Shown: positions 51,900 to 58,704 of the stretch, one piece after another
How the letters are laid out: each line of letters opens with the position of its first letter
Position numbering within the stretch: position 1 is the stretch's first letter
From: Bacteroidales bacterium
Lineage (GTDB): Bacteria > Bacteroidota > Bacteroidia > Bacteroidales > P3
DNA length: 64,000 bases
Assembly: GCA_009785425.1 (NCBI GenBank)
Contig: WQWI01000004.1
Span: 1-64,000 of the forward strand
Direction: 5' to 3'
Notes under the pieces: generated by a model
The model's database searches: none
What the model was told of the DNA's origin: nothing
Seen by the model: the letters and a program-made list of their open reading frames with translations, nothing else
Position numbers and translations under genes: made by a program

Positions 51900-52265
51900 C
51901 TAATCGAAATCGCCTGCTTTCAACCTTTCGATGTAAATATGAACGTCGTTGAGCGTGTAAATATAACTCTTCCCTGGTTTGACCCCGACTAATCTTTTAT
52001 TATTGCGTAATCGTTGGAGTGTAGATTTGGAAACGTCTAACCGCTCACGGACTTCTTTCTCTGTGAGAGTGCTTTTTTCTACTACGGTTTCTACTATTTT
52101 GGAGTTAATTCTTTTGAGTAAAAGAGCGTTGATTTGCTTTTGCTCCTCAAAATACTTTTGAGTAAGTTTAGTGATAAGTTTTGCGGAACTATCTTGCTTT
52201 TTGAATAACGCTTTGAGTTCGTTAGCGATGTTTTCGCCGTTCGATTTTGGAGTGCTTGTTTTCAT
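51900..52265 (-). CDS. Excisionase-like helix-turn-helix protein
   Basis: A 121-residue protein. The C-terminal half is a MerR/HTH_17-type DNA-binding domain: EKEVRERLDVSKSTLQRLRNNKRLVGVKPGKSYIYTLNDVHIYIERL. The N-terminal half is Lys-rich and likely a coiled coil. It starts two bases after the integrase stop and is co-transcribed, typical of recombination directionality factors or element regulators. Confidence 0.8.
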   Translation of the reverse strand: MKTSTPKSNGENIANELKALFKKQDSSAKLITKLTQKYFEEQKQINALLLKRINSKIVETVVEKSTLTEKEVRERLDVSKSTLQRLRNNKRLVGVKPGKSYIYTLNDVHIYIERLKAGDFD

Positions 52266-52267
52266 TG

Positions 52268-53467
52268 CTACTTCTTGGTTTTATTTTTTCTTGATAAAAA
52301 ATTCCTGCCTTTTTCTTTGTGTTTTTTGAGTGATTTTTCGCTGAAATTGAGATAGCGTTGCGTCGTCTTTATGTCTGTATGTCCGAGTAATTGTGATATT
52401 GTGTAGATGTCTTCCCCGTCTTCGAGTTGTAATGTGGCGAATGTCCGTCTTGCGGTATGAAAACCGATTTTCTTTGTAATACCCGCTGACTCGACTATTT
52501 TTTTTGTGTATTGTCGATATGTGTTTTCTTTGTATGTTTTTGGAAATACAAATAAACTTCCGTCTTTTTTAGTTTTGTAAAATTCTGCGATAACTTTTGC
52601 TGCTGCGGGTGTCATAATGACCGCTACTGAATCGTCCGTTTTTACCTGACTTTTTTTAATTTCTTGTTTTTTGAAATCTACTTCTGACCAACGTAGTTCT
52701 AAAATGTCGGAAATTCTAAAACCTGTATAGCACCCGAATAAAAACATCTGTAACGCTTGTCTTTTTCCCGAAGAACGCTCGAAAGTTTCGACTAAATCTT
52801 CTAACTTGAAAACCTCGTCTTCTTCTAAATAATCTTTTTTGGTTTTTTTTACTCTAATAGTGTAGTTTTGATAGGAATTGCTGATTGGGAAATCGTGCCT
52901 TTTTAGGTCTGCTACAACTGATTTTAATCTCTTTTGTTCGGTTGCTATTCCGCCGTCTTTACGACCTTTTTTGCGTAGATAGGTTTCGTAGTCTTCGAGA
53001 AGTTTGAGGCTTATGTCGAAAATTCTTACATTATGTCGAAATTCTTGAAAAACTCTTTGGGAACTTTGGTAAGTTTTTATCGTTTTATCTCTCCAACCCC
53101 TTTCTTTACCCCTCTCTATGTACTGTAAATAGTGGTCGTGGAAAGATTGATTTTCGAGTTTAATATCGTTATTTTTTCCGTTGAGAAAATCATCGACGGT
53201 TTGTTTGGAAATCTTAATTTTTGCGTCGATTTTTGCGTAAAGATGGTTTTCTATTTCTGATTTTTTATCTTGGATAATTTTTCGTAGTCGAGGGTTTTTA
53301 GGCTCTTGTTTGATAAAATCCCATTCGTCTTTCGTAGCGTGGAAACCTGTTGGGATTTTTACGGGGTTTCCCGAAATTGTAAACCTAAAAATAATCGGTG
53401 CTTTTCCTGTTTTTTTGGAAGTTTTTTCCGTTTTTAATGACCCTCGAATGGGTGTGAATTTTGACAT
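52268..53467 (-). CDS. Tyrosine integrase of the integrated element
   Basis: A 399-residue phage/ICE-type tyrosine recombinase. It has an arm-binding-like N-terminus (GKAPIIFRFTISGNPVKIPTGFHATKDEWDF), a SAM-like core-binding domain (SFHDHYLQYIERGKERGWRDKTIKTYQ...) and the catalytic domain. Active-site residues: Arg in CYTGFRISDIL, HTARRTFATLQL (H-x-x-R), LLGHTDIKTTQRYLNFS (His and Tyr). The start at 53467 (MSKFTPIRG) is preferred; a TATCTTTA element lies 28 bases upstream. It should integrate and excise the 47.6-53.7 kb element. Confidence 0.92.
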   Translation of the reverse strand: MSKFTPIRGSLKTEKTSKKTGKAPIIFRFTISGNPVKIPTGFHATKDEWDFIKQEPKNPRLRKIIQDKKSEIENHLYAKIDAKIKISKQTVDDFLNGKNNDIKLENQSFHDHYLQYIERGKERGWRDKTIKTYQSSQRVFQEFRHNVRIFDISLKLLEDYETYLRKKGRKDGGIATEQKRLKSVVADLKRHDFPISNSYQNYTIRVKKTKKDYLEEDEVFKLEDLVETFERSSGKRQALQMFLFGCYTGFRISDILELRWSEVDFKKQEIKKSQVKTDDSVAVIMTPAAAKVIAEFYKTKKDGSLFVFPKTYKENTYRQYTKKIVESAGITKKIGFHTARRTFATLQLEDGEDIYTISQLLGHTDIKTTQRYLNFSEKSLKKHKEKGRNFLSRKNKTKK

Positions 53468-53495
53468 TGTTCGAATTTTTTCGGATTTCTGTGGG

Positions 53496-53503
53496 TAAAG
53501 ATA
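53496..53503 (-). promoter_or_regulatory. TATCTTTA promoter element for the integrase
   Basis: A near-consensus minus-strand motif, 28 bases before ATG 53467. Confidence 0.5.
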
Positions 53504-53723
53504 CGAAAAAAATTGCGAATAAAAAAATTCTGTCAAAAAAAGACTTTTGCAATCTACTGAAAATCTGAAAGTTGATTTTTTGAAATACGCCCCCTTTTCC
53601 GCCCCCGTTGAAATTAGAAAAGGCTATTAGTGGCGAAAAATAACGTGGTTCGAGAAAAAACGAAAATATCGCGTAGTTAAATACGCAAAAAATTTCTTGA
53701 AAAAAAAGCGTTAGCTTCGTCTT

Positions 53724-53847
53724 GTTTTATTGAAACTTAGACACTTCAAAAGACAGCAAGGCGAGTAAAAGTTACGCTCACGGGAAACCGTGAGCTTTTA
53801 CTCGTAAAACATTTGCTGTCAAAGGTAGTCTAAGACCTCAATAAAAC
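53724..53847. ncRNA. Long GNRA-capped hairpin, possible structured RNA
   Basis: Five paired blocks nest around one loop: GTTTTATTGA/TCAATAAAAC (53724-53733 with 53838-53847), CTTAGAC/GTCTAAG, GACAGCAA/TTGCTGTC, CGAGTAAAAG/CTTTTACTCG and GCTCACGG/CCGTGAGC, closed by a GAAA tetraloop at 53784-53787. That is about 40 pairs over 124 bases with asymmetric internal loops. No T-run follows, so it is not a simple terminator. It lies just right of the integrated element and just upstream of the HlyD gene: a 5' leader structure, a separate RNA or a mobile-element relic are all possible. The strand is not known. Confidence 0.45.
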
Positions 53848-53909
53848 AGATGAAAATATCAAGAGTAACTGCTCACGTTTTTCATTTTAAACCCCAAACA
53901 CAACAACCT

Positions 53910-55058
53910 ATGCCTGACCAAAAAATCCTCCCTTCCACCTTTACCGAAATCTCCGTAGAACACATTCTGCGTAAGTATAGTCGAACACCAAAAATAATTT
54001 ATTGGAGTGTGCTAATACTGTTTGTTGCCGGTTTTGTTTCAATGTTTTTTATTCATGTCGATGTCAGTGTTCGAGCACAAGGCATCTTGCGAACATCCGG
54101 CGAACGCGTCTTTCCAAAAGCAACCGGCACGGGCTACATAAAATATATCAATCCCTCTTTACGAGAAAACGCAATCGTAACGGCGGGTGACACGCTCATC
54201 ATTATCGGACGAGACACCTGGGGCGAACAACTCCAAGCTGCCCAGCAACGCATGGAGGAATTGAACGACCTGCTCGCCGATTTGGCAATTTTAGTAAACA
54301 TACCTTACAGAGGAGCAAAAGGAAATTTCCCCCCACTTCCCAATCTGAAAACCGCCTTGTATCAACAAAGTTTTGAACTTTTTCGCCGTCGCAATCAAAA
54401 CAATTTGCAGTTAGTTGCTACAACAAGAACAATCTATAACAGAGATAGGCAGTTGTTTACTCAACGTGTGGTTGCACAAGAGGAAATGGAACGCTCCAAA
54501 GCCGAATTCGACCGAGCCATGGCTACACTTTCCACACTCTACAACGAACAGATGAGCCAGTGGCACACCGAAAAGCAGAGATACCTCAACGAACAATTAG
54601 AATTACAATCCCGAATCAATCAACTTAGGATTCAGAAACAGGAGTTGGTTGTAATTGCCTCGACAAGCGGAAGTGTGCAACAGTTGCGAGGTTTGAGAGT
54701 AGGTAGTTTTATTACCGAAGGCGAAATCCTAATGGAAGTTTCTCCCGAAGGCAATCTTTATGCGGAAGCTTTTGTTAGTCCGCGAGATATTGGACTGATT
54801 AGAATCGGACAGCGAGCCATGCTGCAGATTGATGCGTTTAACTTCAACCAGTGGGGTATGCTCGAGGCAGAGGTTATCGACATTGCCCACGACATCAATA
54901 TGTTTGAAGGCACGCAAGTCCCGTTTTTCAGAGTGCTTGGTTTGCCCGAAAGAGATTACATGATGCTCCGCAACGGCTACCAAGCCGAGTTAATGCGAGG
55001 CATGACATTTACCGTACGCTTTGTTGTGGCACGGCGGACAACGATAAATGTTACATAG
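53910..55058 (+). CDS. HlyD-family membrane fusion protein of a peptide exporter
   Basis: A 382-residue adaptor. It has one N-terminal membrane segment (KIIYWSVLILFVAGFVSMFF), a biotinyl-lipoyl-like region (VRAQGILRTSGERVFPKATGTGYIKYI), a long coiled-coil hairpin (residues ~110-240) and a C-terminal beta-barrel (LYAEAFVSPRDIGLIRIGQRAMLQIDAFNF). This matches the HlyD proteins that pair with bacteriocin ABC exporters and bridge to an outer-membrane channel. ATG 53910 (MPDQKILP) is preferred; 53850 would add 20 residues and begins 3 bases after the large hairpin. The ABC gene follows after 47 bases. Confidence 0.88.
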   Translation: MPDQKILPSTFTEISVEHILRKYSRTPKIIYWSVLILFVAGFVSMFFIHVDVSVRAQGILRTSGERVFPKATGTGYIKYINPSLRENAIVTAGDTLIIIGRDTWGEQLQAAQQRMEELNDLLADLAILVNIPYRGAKGNFPPLPNLKTALYQQSFELFRRRNQNNLQLVATTRTIYNRDRQLFTQRVVAQEEMERSKAEFDRAMATLSTLYNEQMSQWHTEKQRYLNEQLELQSRINQLRIQKQELVVIASTSGSVQQLRGLRVGSFITEGEILMEVSPEGNLYAEAFVSPRDIGLIRIGQRAMLQIDAFNFNQWGMLEAEVIDIAHDINMFEGTQVPFFRVLGLPERDYMMLRNGYQAELMRGMTFTVRFVVARRTTINVT

Positions 55059-55069
55059 CCACACTATAG

Positions 55070-55110
55070 CAAGCAGATTCCTCACTTCACTGCGTTCCGT
55101 TCGGAATGGA
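55070..55110. repeat. Dispersed repeat (ATTCCTCACTT/CGGAATG type) at the HlyD-ABC junction
   Basis: CAGATTCCTCACTTCACTGC continues to GTTCGGAATG and resembles a widespread bacterial dispersed repeat. The ABC gene's ATG at 55106 lies within it. Confidence 0.6.
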
Positions 55111-56860
55111 CGAATTCAAAAAAGGCAATCAAAAAATCTCGGTTGTAACTCGTATGTGGCATTTGTTCAAACCCAACATCAAGGATTTATCGCAAGCAAT
55201 TTTTGGTGCTGTAGTTTATACGATCATTGGTTTGGCATCGGCAATTTATGTGCGAAACATCGTGGATAATGTAATCCCCGAAGGCAACCAGAATCTGTTG
55301 AATTTATTGGGTGTTGTGATGGTTGCCCTTTTGTTATCGGCGATATTTATCAACTTTTTCAAAACCATAATAGTGATACGCACCGGACAAAAAATAGACG
55401 TGCGGCTCATTTTGGGCTATTACAAACACATGCTTCGACTGCCTCAAACGTTTTTTGATAATATGCGTTCGGGAGAAATCATTTCACGTATCAACGATGC
55501 CATGAAAGTTCGTCTGTTTATCAACGAAACGCTGCTTAATTTATTGGTATCAATCATGATTTTGGTATTTTCGTTTCTTTTGATGTTTACCTATTATTGG
55601 AAACTTGCTTTAGTTATCGCTTGCGTAATTCCGCTCTATGCACTGATTTACTACCTCTATAATTTAGCAAACCGCAAGATCCAGCGTAAACTGATGGAGG
55701 ATGGAGCCGAGCTCGAAGCTCATGTTGTGGAATCACTCAATACCATTGGCACAATAAAACGTTTTGGGTTGGAAGATTTCTCCGGGCTCAACACAGAAGT
55801 ACGTTTTGTGAAACTTTTGAAATCTATCTATACATCAAGCAAAACAGCCTTATGGGCGAATACCTCGTCGGAATTTGTTTCCCGACTGTTTACTATTATT
55901 CTGCTTTGGGCAGGAACGCTGTTTGTGATTGACAACCAAATTACGCCCGGTGAATTGCTTGCATTTTATGCACTTATCGGGTATTTTATTGGACCTGTGA
56001 GTAACCTTATCGGTATGAATCGCAGTTGGCAAGATGCTCGCATTGCAGCCGATCGTTTGTTTGAAATTATGGATTTGGAAAGTGAGGATACCACAAAAAA
56101 ACTACCGTTTACAAAAGAACAAATCGGCGATATTTCGTTTTCTGATGTGAACTTCCGCTACGGTTCTCGAGAAATAATTTTCGATGGACTAAATGTTACG
56201 TTTGAAAAAGGCAAAATCAATGCCGTTGTTGGCGAGAGCGGTTCTGGGAAAAGTTCGCTTTTAGCAATTCTACAAAACCTGTATCCCCTGCAAAATGGGC
56301 AGGTTTGCATTGGCGGTTTGGATGTTCGCCATATTGACCCCGCAAGCCTACGAGACCTTATTGCTTTGGTGCCTCAGCAAATAGATTTGTTTGGTGGCAC
56401 ACTTTTGGAAAATATCACGCTTGGCGATTTTGAACCGGATATTCCGAAAGTATTTGCATTATGTGAGCAAATCGGCTTGATGCCATTTATTCAGACTTTG
56501 CCCGAAGGTATGCAAACGCAGGTAGGAGAAAAAGGCTCAAAGCTCAGTGGCGGACAGCGACAGCGTGTTGCCATTGCAAGAGCGTTGTATCGCAATCCCG
56601 AAATTTTAGCGTTAGACGAAGCCACTTCGGCTCTCGACAGCGAATCCGAAAAGTATATCAAAGATGTGATTGCAAACCTGCGAGCGGAAGGAAAAACCAT
56701 CATCATTATCGCCCACCGCTTGGCAACCATCACGCAAGCCGACAACATTTTTGTACTCAACGAAGGAAAACTTGTAGAGCAAGGCACGCATGGTGAATTG
56801 CTTGCAAGCAACGGGCGGTATGCTGGCTATTGGCGGGCACAAACGCAGGTATTCAATTAA
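55106..56860 (+). CDS. Bacteriocin-type ABC exporter without C39 peptidase domain
   Basis: A 584-residue half-transporter with a six-helix permease (residues ~30-310; GAVVYTIIGLASAIYVRNIVDNVIPEGNQNLLN) and an ATPase with Walker A VVGESGSGKSSLL, signature KLSGGQRQRVAIARAL, Walker B ILALDEATSALD and switch His IIIAHRLATI. The permease resembles Bacteroidota peptidase-containing exporters of double-glycine peptides, which are about 150 residues longer at the N-terminus. The remaining start (DEFKKGNQKISVVTRMWHLF) looks like the linker between peptidase and permease. With HlyD upstream and a double-glycine peptide downstream, peptide export is the likely role. Confidence 0.88.
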   Translation: MDEFKKGNQKISVVTRMWHLFKPNIKDLSQAIFGAVVYTIIGLASAIYVRNIVDNVIPEGNQNLLNLLGVVMVALLLSAIFINFFKTIIVIRTGQKIDVRLILGYYKHMLRLPQTFFDNMRSGEIISRINDAMKVRLFINETLLNLLVSIMILVFSFLLMFTYYWKLALVIACVIPLYALIYYLYNLANRKIQRKLMEDGAELEAHVVESLNTIGTIKRFGLEDFSGLNTEVRFVKLLKSIYTSSKTALWANTSSEFVSRLFTIILLWAGTLFVIDNQITPGELLAFYALIGYFIGPVSNLIGMNRSWQDARIAADRLFEIMDLESEDTTKKLPFTKEQIGDISFSDVNFRYGSREIIFDGLNVTFEKGKINAVVGESGSGKSSLLAILQNLYPLQNGQVCIGGLDVRHIDPASLRDLIALVPQQIDLFGGTLLENITLGDFEPDIPKVFALCEQIGLMPFIQTLPEGMQTQVGEKGSKLSGGQRQRVAIARALYRNPEILALDEATSALDSESEKYIKDVIANLRAEGKTIIIIAHRLATITQADNIFVLNEGKLVEQGTHGELLASNGRYAGYWRAQTQVFN

Positions 56861-56866
56861 CGTTCC

Positions 56867-56918
56867 CTTCGACTCCGCTCAGGGAACGAGCCATGCTGGT
56901 GGCTGAGCGGAGTCGAAG
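56867..56918. repeat. Palindromic CTTCGACTCCGCTCAG repeat
   Basis: Perfect 16-bp arms at 56867-56882 and 56903-56918, with a loop of about 20 bases. It lies 7 bases after the exporter stop and before the HTH gene. It is a widespread dispersed repeat type, and in RNA it would form a stable hairpin that could shape operon expression. Confidence 0.9.
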
Positions 56919-56966
56919 CCACCAATACGCAAATCAAAAAAATAAAAACCAAAAAACCAAAGAACT

Positions 56967-57341
56967 ATGAACCGATTCGCCTTTTTTGACAAACTGATCC
57001 TTTTAGAAAAACTAATCCGGCAAGAGTGCACCGGAACACCGGATCAATTAGCAGAGCGACTTTCCGTCAGTCGTAGAACGGTGTATAATATGATTGACAT
57101 ACTTGAATCTTACGATGCAAAAATTGAGTTCATTCGCAGGCGGCAAACGTTCTGTTACACAGACGGGAAATTTGTCGATATAACCATAGACATAAAATTA
57201 CTTACCGACATGACTGCGGAAGAACTGGTTGAGGTTTCGGGCGGTGCAAAACTAAATTCGTCTCTTTTTTATTCCGTGCTTTTTAGTTGCACGGAAGAAT
57301 TGTATCTTTGTAGTCGGAAATATTTTACAGCGTACGAGTAG
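56967..57341 (+). CDS. HTH regulator with C-terminal double-glycine leader-like motif
   Basis: A 124-residue protein. Residues ~1-70 form a winged helix-turn-helix of the HTH_11 kind (LILLEKLIRQECTGTPDQLAERLSVSRRTVYNMIDILESYDAKIEFIRRRQTFCYTDG), like small Bacteroidota regulators beside bacteriocin genes. An unexpected C-terminal extension follows: DMTAEELVEVSGG (residues ~81-93) has M at -12, E at -8, L at -7, V at -4 and GG at -2/-1, the full double-glycine leader pattern. Then comes a 31-residue tail with two Cys. The promoter of the next peptide gene lies inside its 3' end. Confidence 0.75.
   Translation: MNRFAFFDKLILLEKLIRQECTGTPDQLAERLSVSRRTVYNMIDILESYDAKIEFIRRRQTFCYTDGKFVDITIDIKLLTDMTAEELVEVSGGAKLNSSLFYSVLFSCTEELYLCSRKYFTAYE
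57303..57310 (+). promoter_or_regulatory. TATCTTTG promoter element for the double-glycine peptide
   Basis: TATCTTTG with TTG at 57287-57289 lies inside the end of the HTH gene, 79 bases upstream of the peptide ATG. The peptide can therefore be expressed separately, perhaps at a higher level. Confidence 0.6.
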
Positions 57342-57389
57342 AATGTTTTCGAAAACAAACAAATTATTAACTCATAAAAATTAAACATT

Positions 57390-57545
57390 ATGAAAAATTT
57401 TGACTTAGACGATTATGGCGTAGTAGAAATGACTCAGCAAGAATTGCTGGAAATTAATGGCGGTGGAGGTTTGGGCAAATACCTGCATTTCATTCACCGT
57501 CTTTGGTGTGGTTGTTCAGATTGGACCTGCATGCCGTTAAAGTGA
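57390..57545 (+). CDS. 51-residue double-glycine leader peptide (bacteriocin-like precursor)
   Basis: A short ORF: leader MKNFDLDDYGVVEMTQQELL then EINGG (GG at residues 24-25), followed by a 26-residue core with GGLGKYLHFIHRLWCGCSDW, TCMPLK at the end. Relative to the GG the leader has M at -12, E at -8, L at -7 and I at -4, the pattern recognised by C39 peptidases. The core has three Cys and two Trp. It has its own promoter motif upstream and an intrinsic terminator directly after. The leader closely resembles that in the HTH protein next door. It may be an antimicrobial or signalling peptide. No modification enzyme or immunity protein is recognised. Confidence 0.8.
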   Translation: MKNFDLDDYGVVEMTQQELLEINGGGGLGKYLHFIHRLWCGCSDWTCMPLK

Positions 57546-57554
57546 GTGTTCCAG

Positions 57555-57589
57555 AACCTATGGGGAGGTGAGTAGCCTCTCCATAGGTT
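57555..57589 (+). terminator. Intrinsic terminator after the peptide gene
   Basis: AACCTATGGGGAGG / CCTCTCCATAGGTT: 14 pairs with one G-T and a 7-base loop, then a modest T-rich tail. It lies 9 bases after the peptide stop. Confidence 0.75.
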
Positions 57590-57641
57590 TGTTTATGGTT
57601 CAGGATTAGAGTGAAATGTTTGACAAATCTAAATTTATTCG

Positions 57642-57649
57642 TATATTTG
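57642..57649 (+). promoter_or_regulatory. TATATTTG promoter element for the carboxypeptidase-regulatory protein
   Basis: TATATTTG with TTTG at 57619-57622, about 59 bases before the start of the next gene. Confidence 0.6.
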
Positions 57650-57707
57650 CAAAAAAATATCAAAAAAACATTATCCTCATTTTGAACTTCGTTTTTTAAC
57701 TCTTTAG

Positions 57708-58643
57708 TTGACCTACTCCATGACTACCTACAAACTTATTCTGCTTGTTTCTTTGTTTTTGGCAACCAAGATTGTTATGGCACAAAACATCGAGGGGCGT
57801 GTAATTTCTGAAAATGGAGATGCGATTCCTTTCGCCTCCATTTTTCTAAAAAATAAAAATATCGGCATTATCTCCGATATTGAAGGAAAATATCGATTGC
57901 CGAGTAGTTTTTTATTGGAAGTGACAGATACTATAATTTTTTCGTCTGTCGGATACACAACCAGAAGCATACCTATTATTGTGTTTAAAGAAAAACTGTC
58001 GGCAGGAGACACAAACGTCGTGATGTTAATAAACTCCGTATCGTTACCGGAAGTAACGATTACATCAAACGCCAACCTGTCAAACGAATACGGTATGTTT
58101 CATTTACAGCGAGCGAATTTCTCCGTGTCGTCTCCGTCACTCAGAGTGATGGTTTTTGTAAAAAATACGGACAGTATCCCAAAAATTATTCAAAGTGTAA
58201 ATATCCGAACCATCGGCGTCAGTGCGAGTGAAGTGGAAAAGTTAAGAGTGTTTTTTTATCAACAAACGGAAAATGGTTTCCAAAACATTCACATTCCCAG
58301 TGGTCCCATTTTCATTACCGACTTCACCCAGCAAGATATACGACACGATGTTTCAGAACATCGTATTCCCTTTCCTGCGGAAGGAATTTATGTGGGAATT
58401 GAATCGATTGGTAAAGAAAACATTGTTCAAGACATGGATGAAAGAAGAGGTCTTAGACTCAGTGGCACAGATAGAGCCGGTCAGTCTTATAGTTGGATAT
58501 TTGTAAATGAAGAATGGGAGCAATTTCCTCCTCCGCGAGAAATAATAGCCGAGGCTATGAAAGACGTACCAATAAGACATAGGTGGTGGGTTCGAAGATT
58601 ACTCCGTAATATGAATTTTCAAATCGGAATTACGGCACACTAA
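57708..58643 (+). CDS. Carboxypeptidase-regulatory-like domain protein
   Basis: A 311-residue exported protein with a signal peptide (YKLILLVSLFLATKIVMAQ). Residues ~25-110 are a CarboxypepD_reg-like domain (IEGRVISENGDAIPFASIFLKNKNIGIISDIEGKYRL ... DTIIFSSVGYTTRSI). The rest is a beta-rich region (SVSSPSLRVMVFVKNTDSIPKIIQSVNIRT, EGIYVGIESIG) of no recognised family. The start codon is TTG at 57708; ATG at 57720 (MTTYKLI) is equally likely. It resembles the next gene's N-terminal domain. It could be a surface protein or an immunity/receptor component, but this is inference. Confidence 0.72.
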   Translation: MTYSMTTYKLILLVSLFLATKIVMAQNIEGRVISENGDAIPFASIFLKNKNIGIISDIEGKYRLPSSFLLEVTDTIIFSSVGYTTRSIPIIVFKEKLSAGDTNVVMLINSVSLPEVTITSNANLSNEYGMFHLQRANFSVSSPSLRVMVFVKNTDSIPKIIQSVNIRTIGVSASEVEKLRVFFYQQTENGFQNIHIPSGPIFITDFTQQDIRHDVSEHRIPFPAEGIYVGIESIGKENIVQDMDERRGLRLSGTDRAGQSYSWIFVNEEWEQFPPPREIIAEAMKDVPIRHRWWVRRLLRNMNFQIGITAH

Positions 58644-58672
58644 GTAGGTTCAAAATAAGTTCAGAGAAATTA

Positions 58673-58680
58673 GTATCTTT
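58673..58680 (+). promoter_or_regulatory. TATCTTTG promoter element for the DUF5686 protein
   Basis: TATCTTTG lies 24 bases before the ATG at 58705. Confidence 0.6.
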
Positions 58681-58704
58681 GCACAGTCGTTAATTGTCGT
58701 AATT

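Larger units (their letters stand above)
47624..53685. mobile_element. Small integrated element (integrase, Rep, phage-type genes), about 6 kb
   Basis: Between the korAB terminator and the peptide-export locus lies a block with a tyrosine integrase, an excisionase-like HTH, a phage/plasmid-type Rep and two phage-type proteins. The edges carry the direct repeats CGCGTAGTTAATTACG (47624-47639) and CGCGTAGTTAAATACG (53670-53685), differing at one base. Inside them are matching ACGCCCCCTTT...GCCCCCGTT stretches at 47748-47770 and 53586-53608. I infer attachment-site-like ends, but the exact boundaries are uncertain. There is no relaxase, portal, capsid or partition gene, so it may be a satellite or a relic. 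Confidence 0.65.

Noticed and set aside
57555..57589. Riboswitch-like element after the peptide
   Set aside because: A simple 14-bp stem with a T-rich tail is explained as a terminator.
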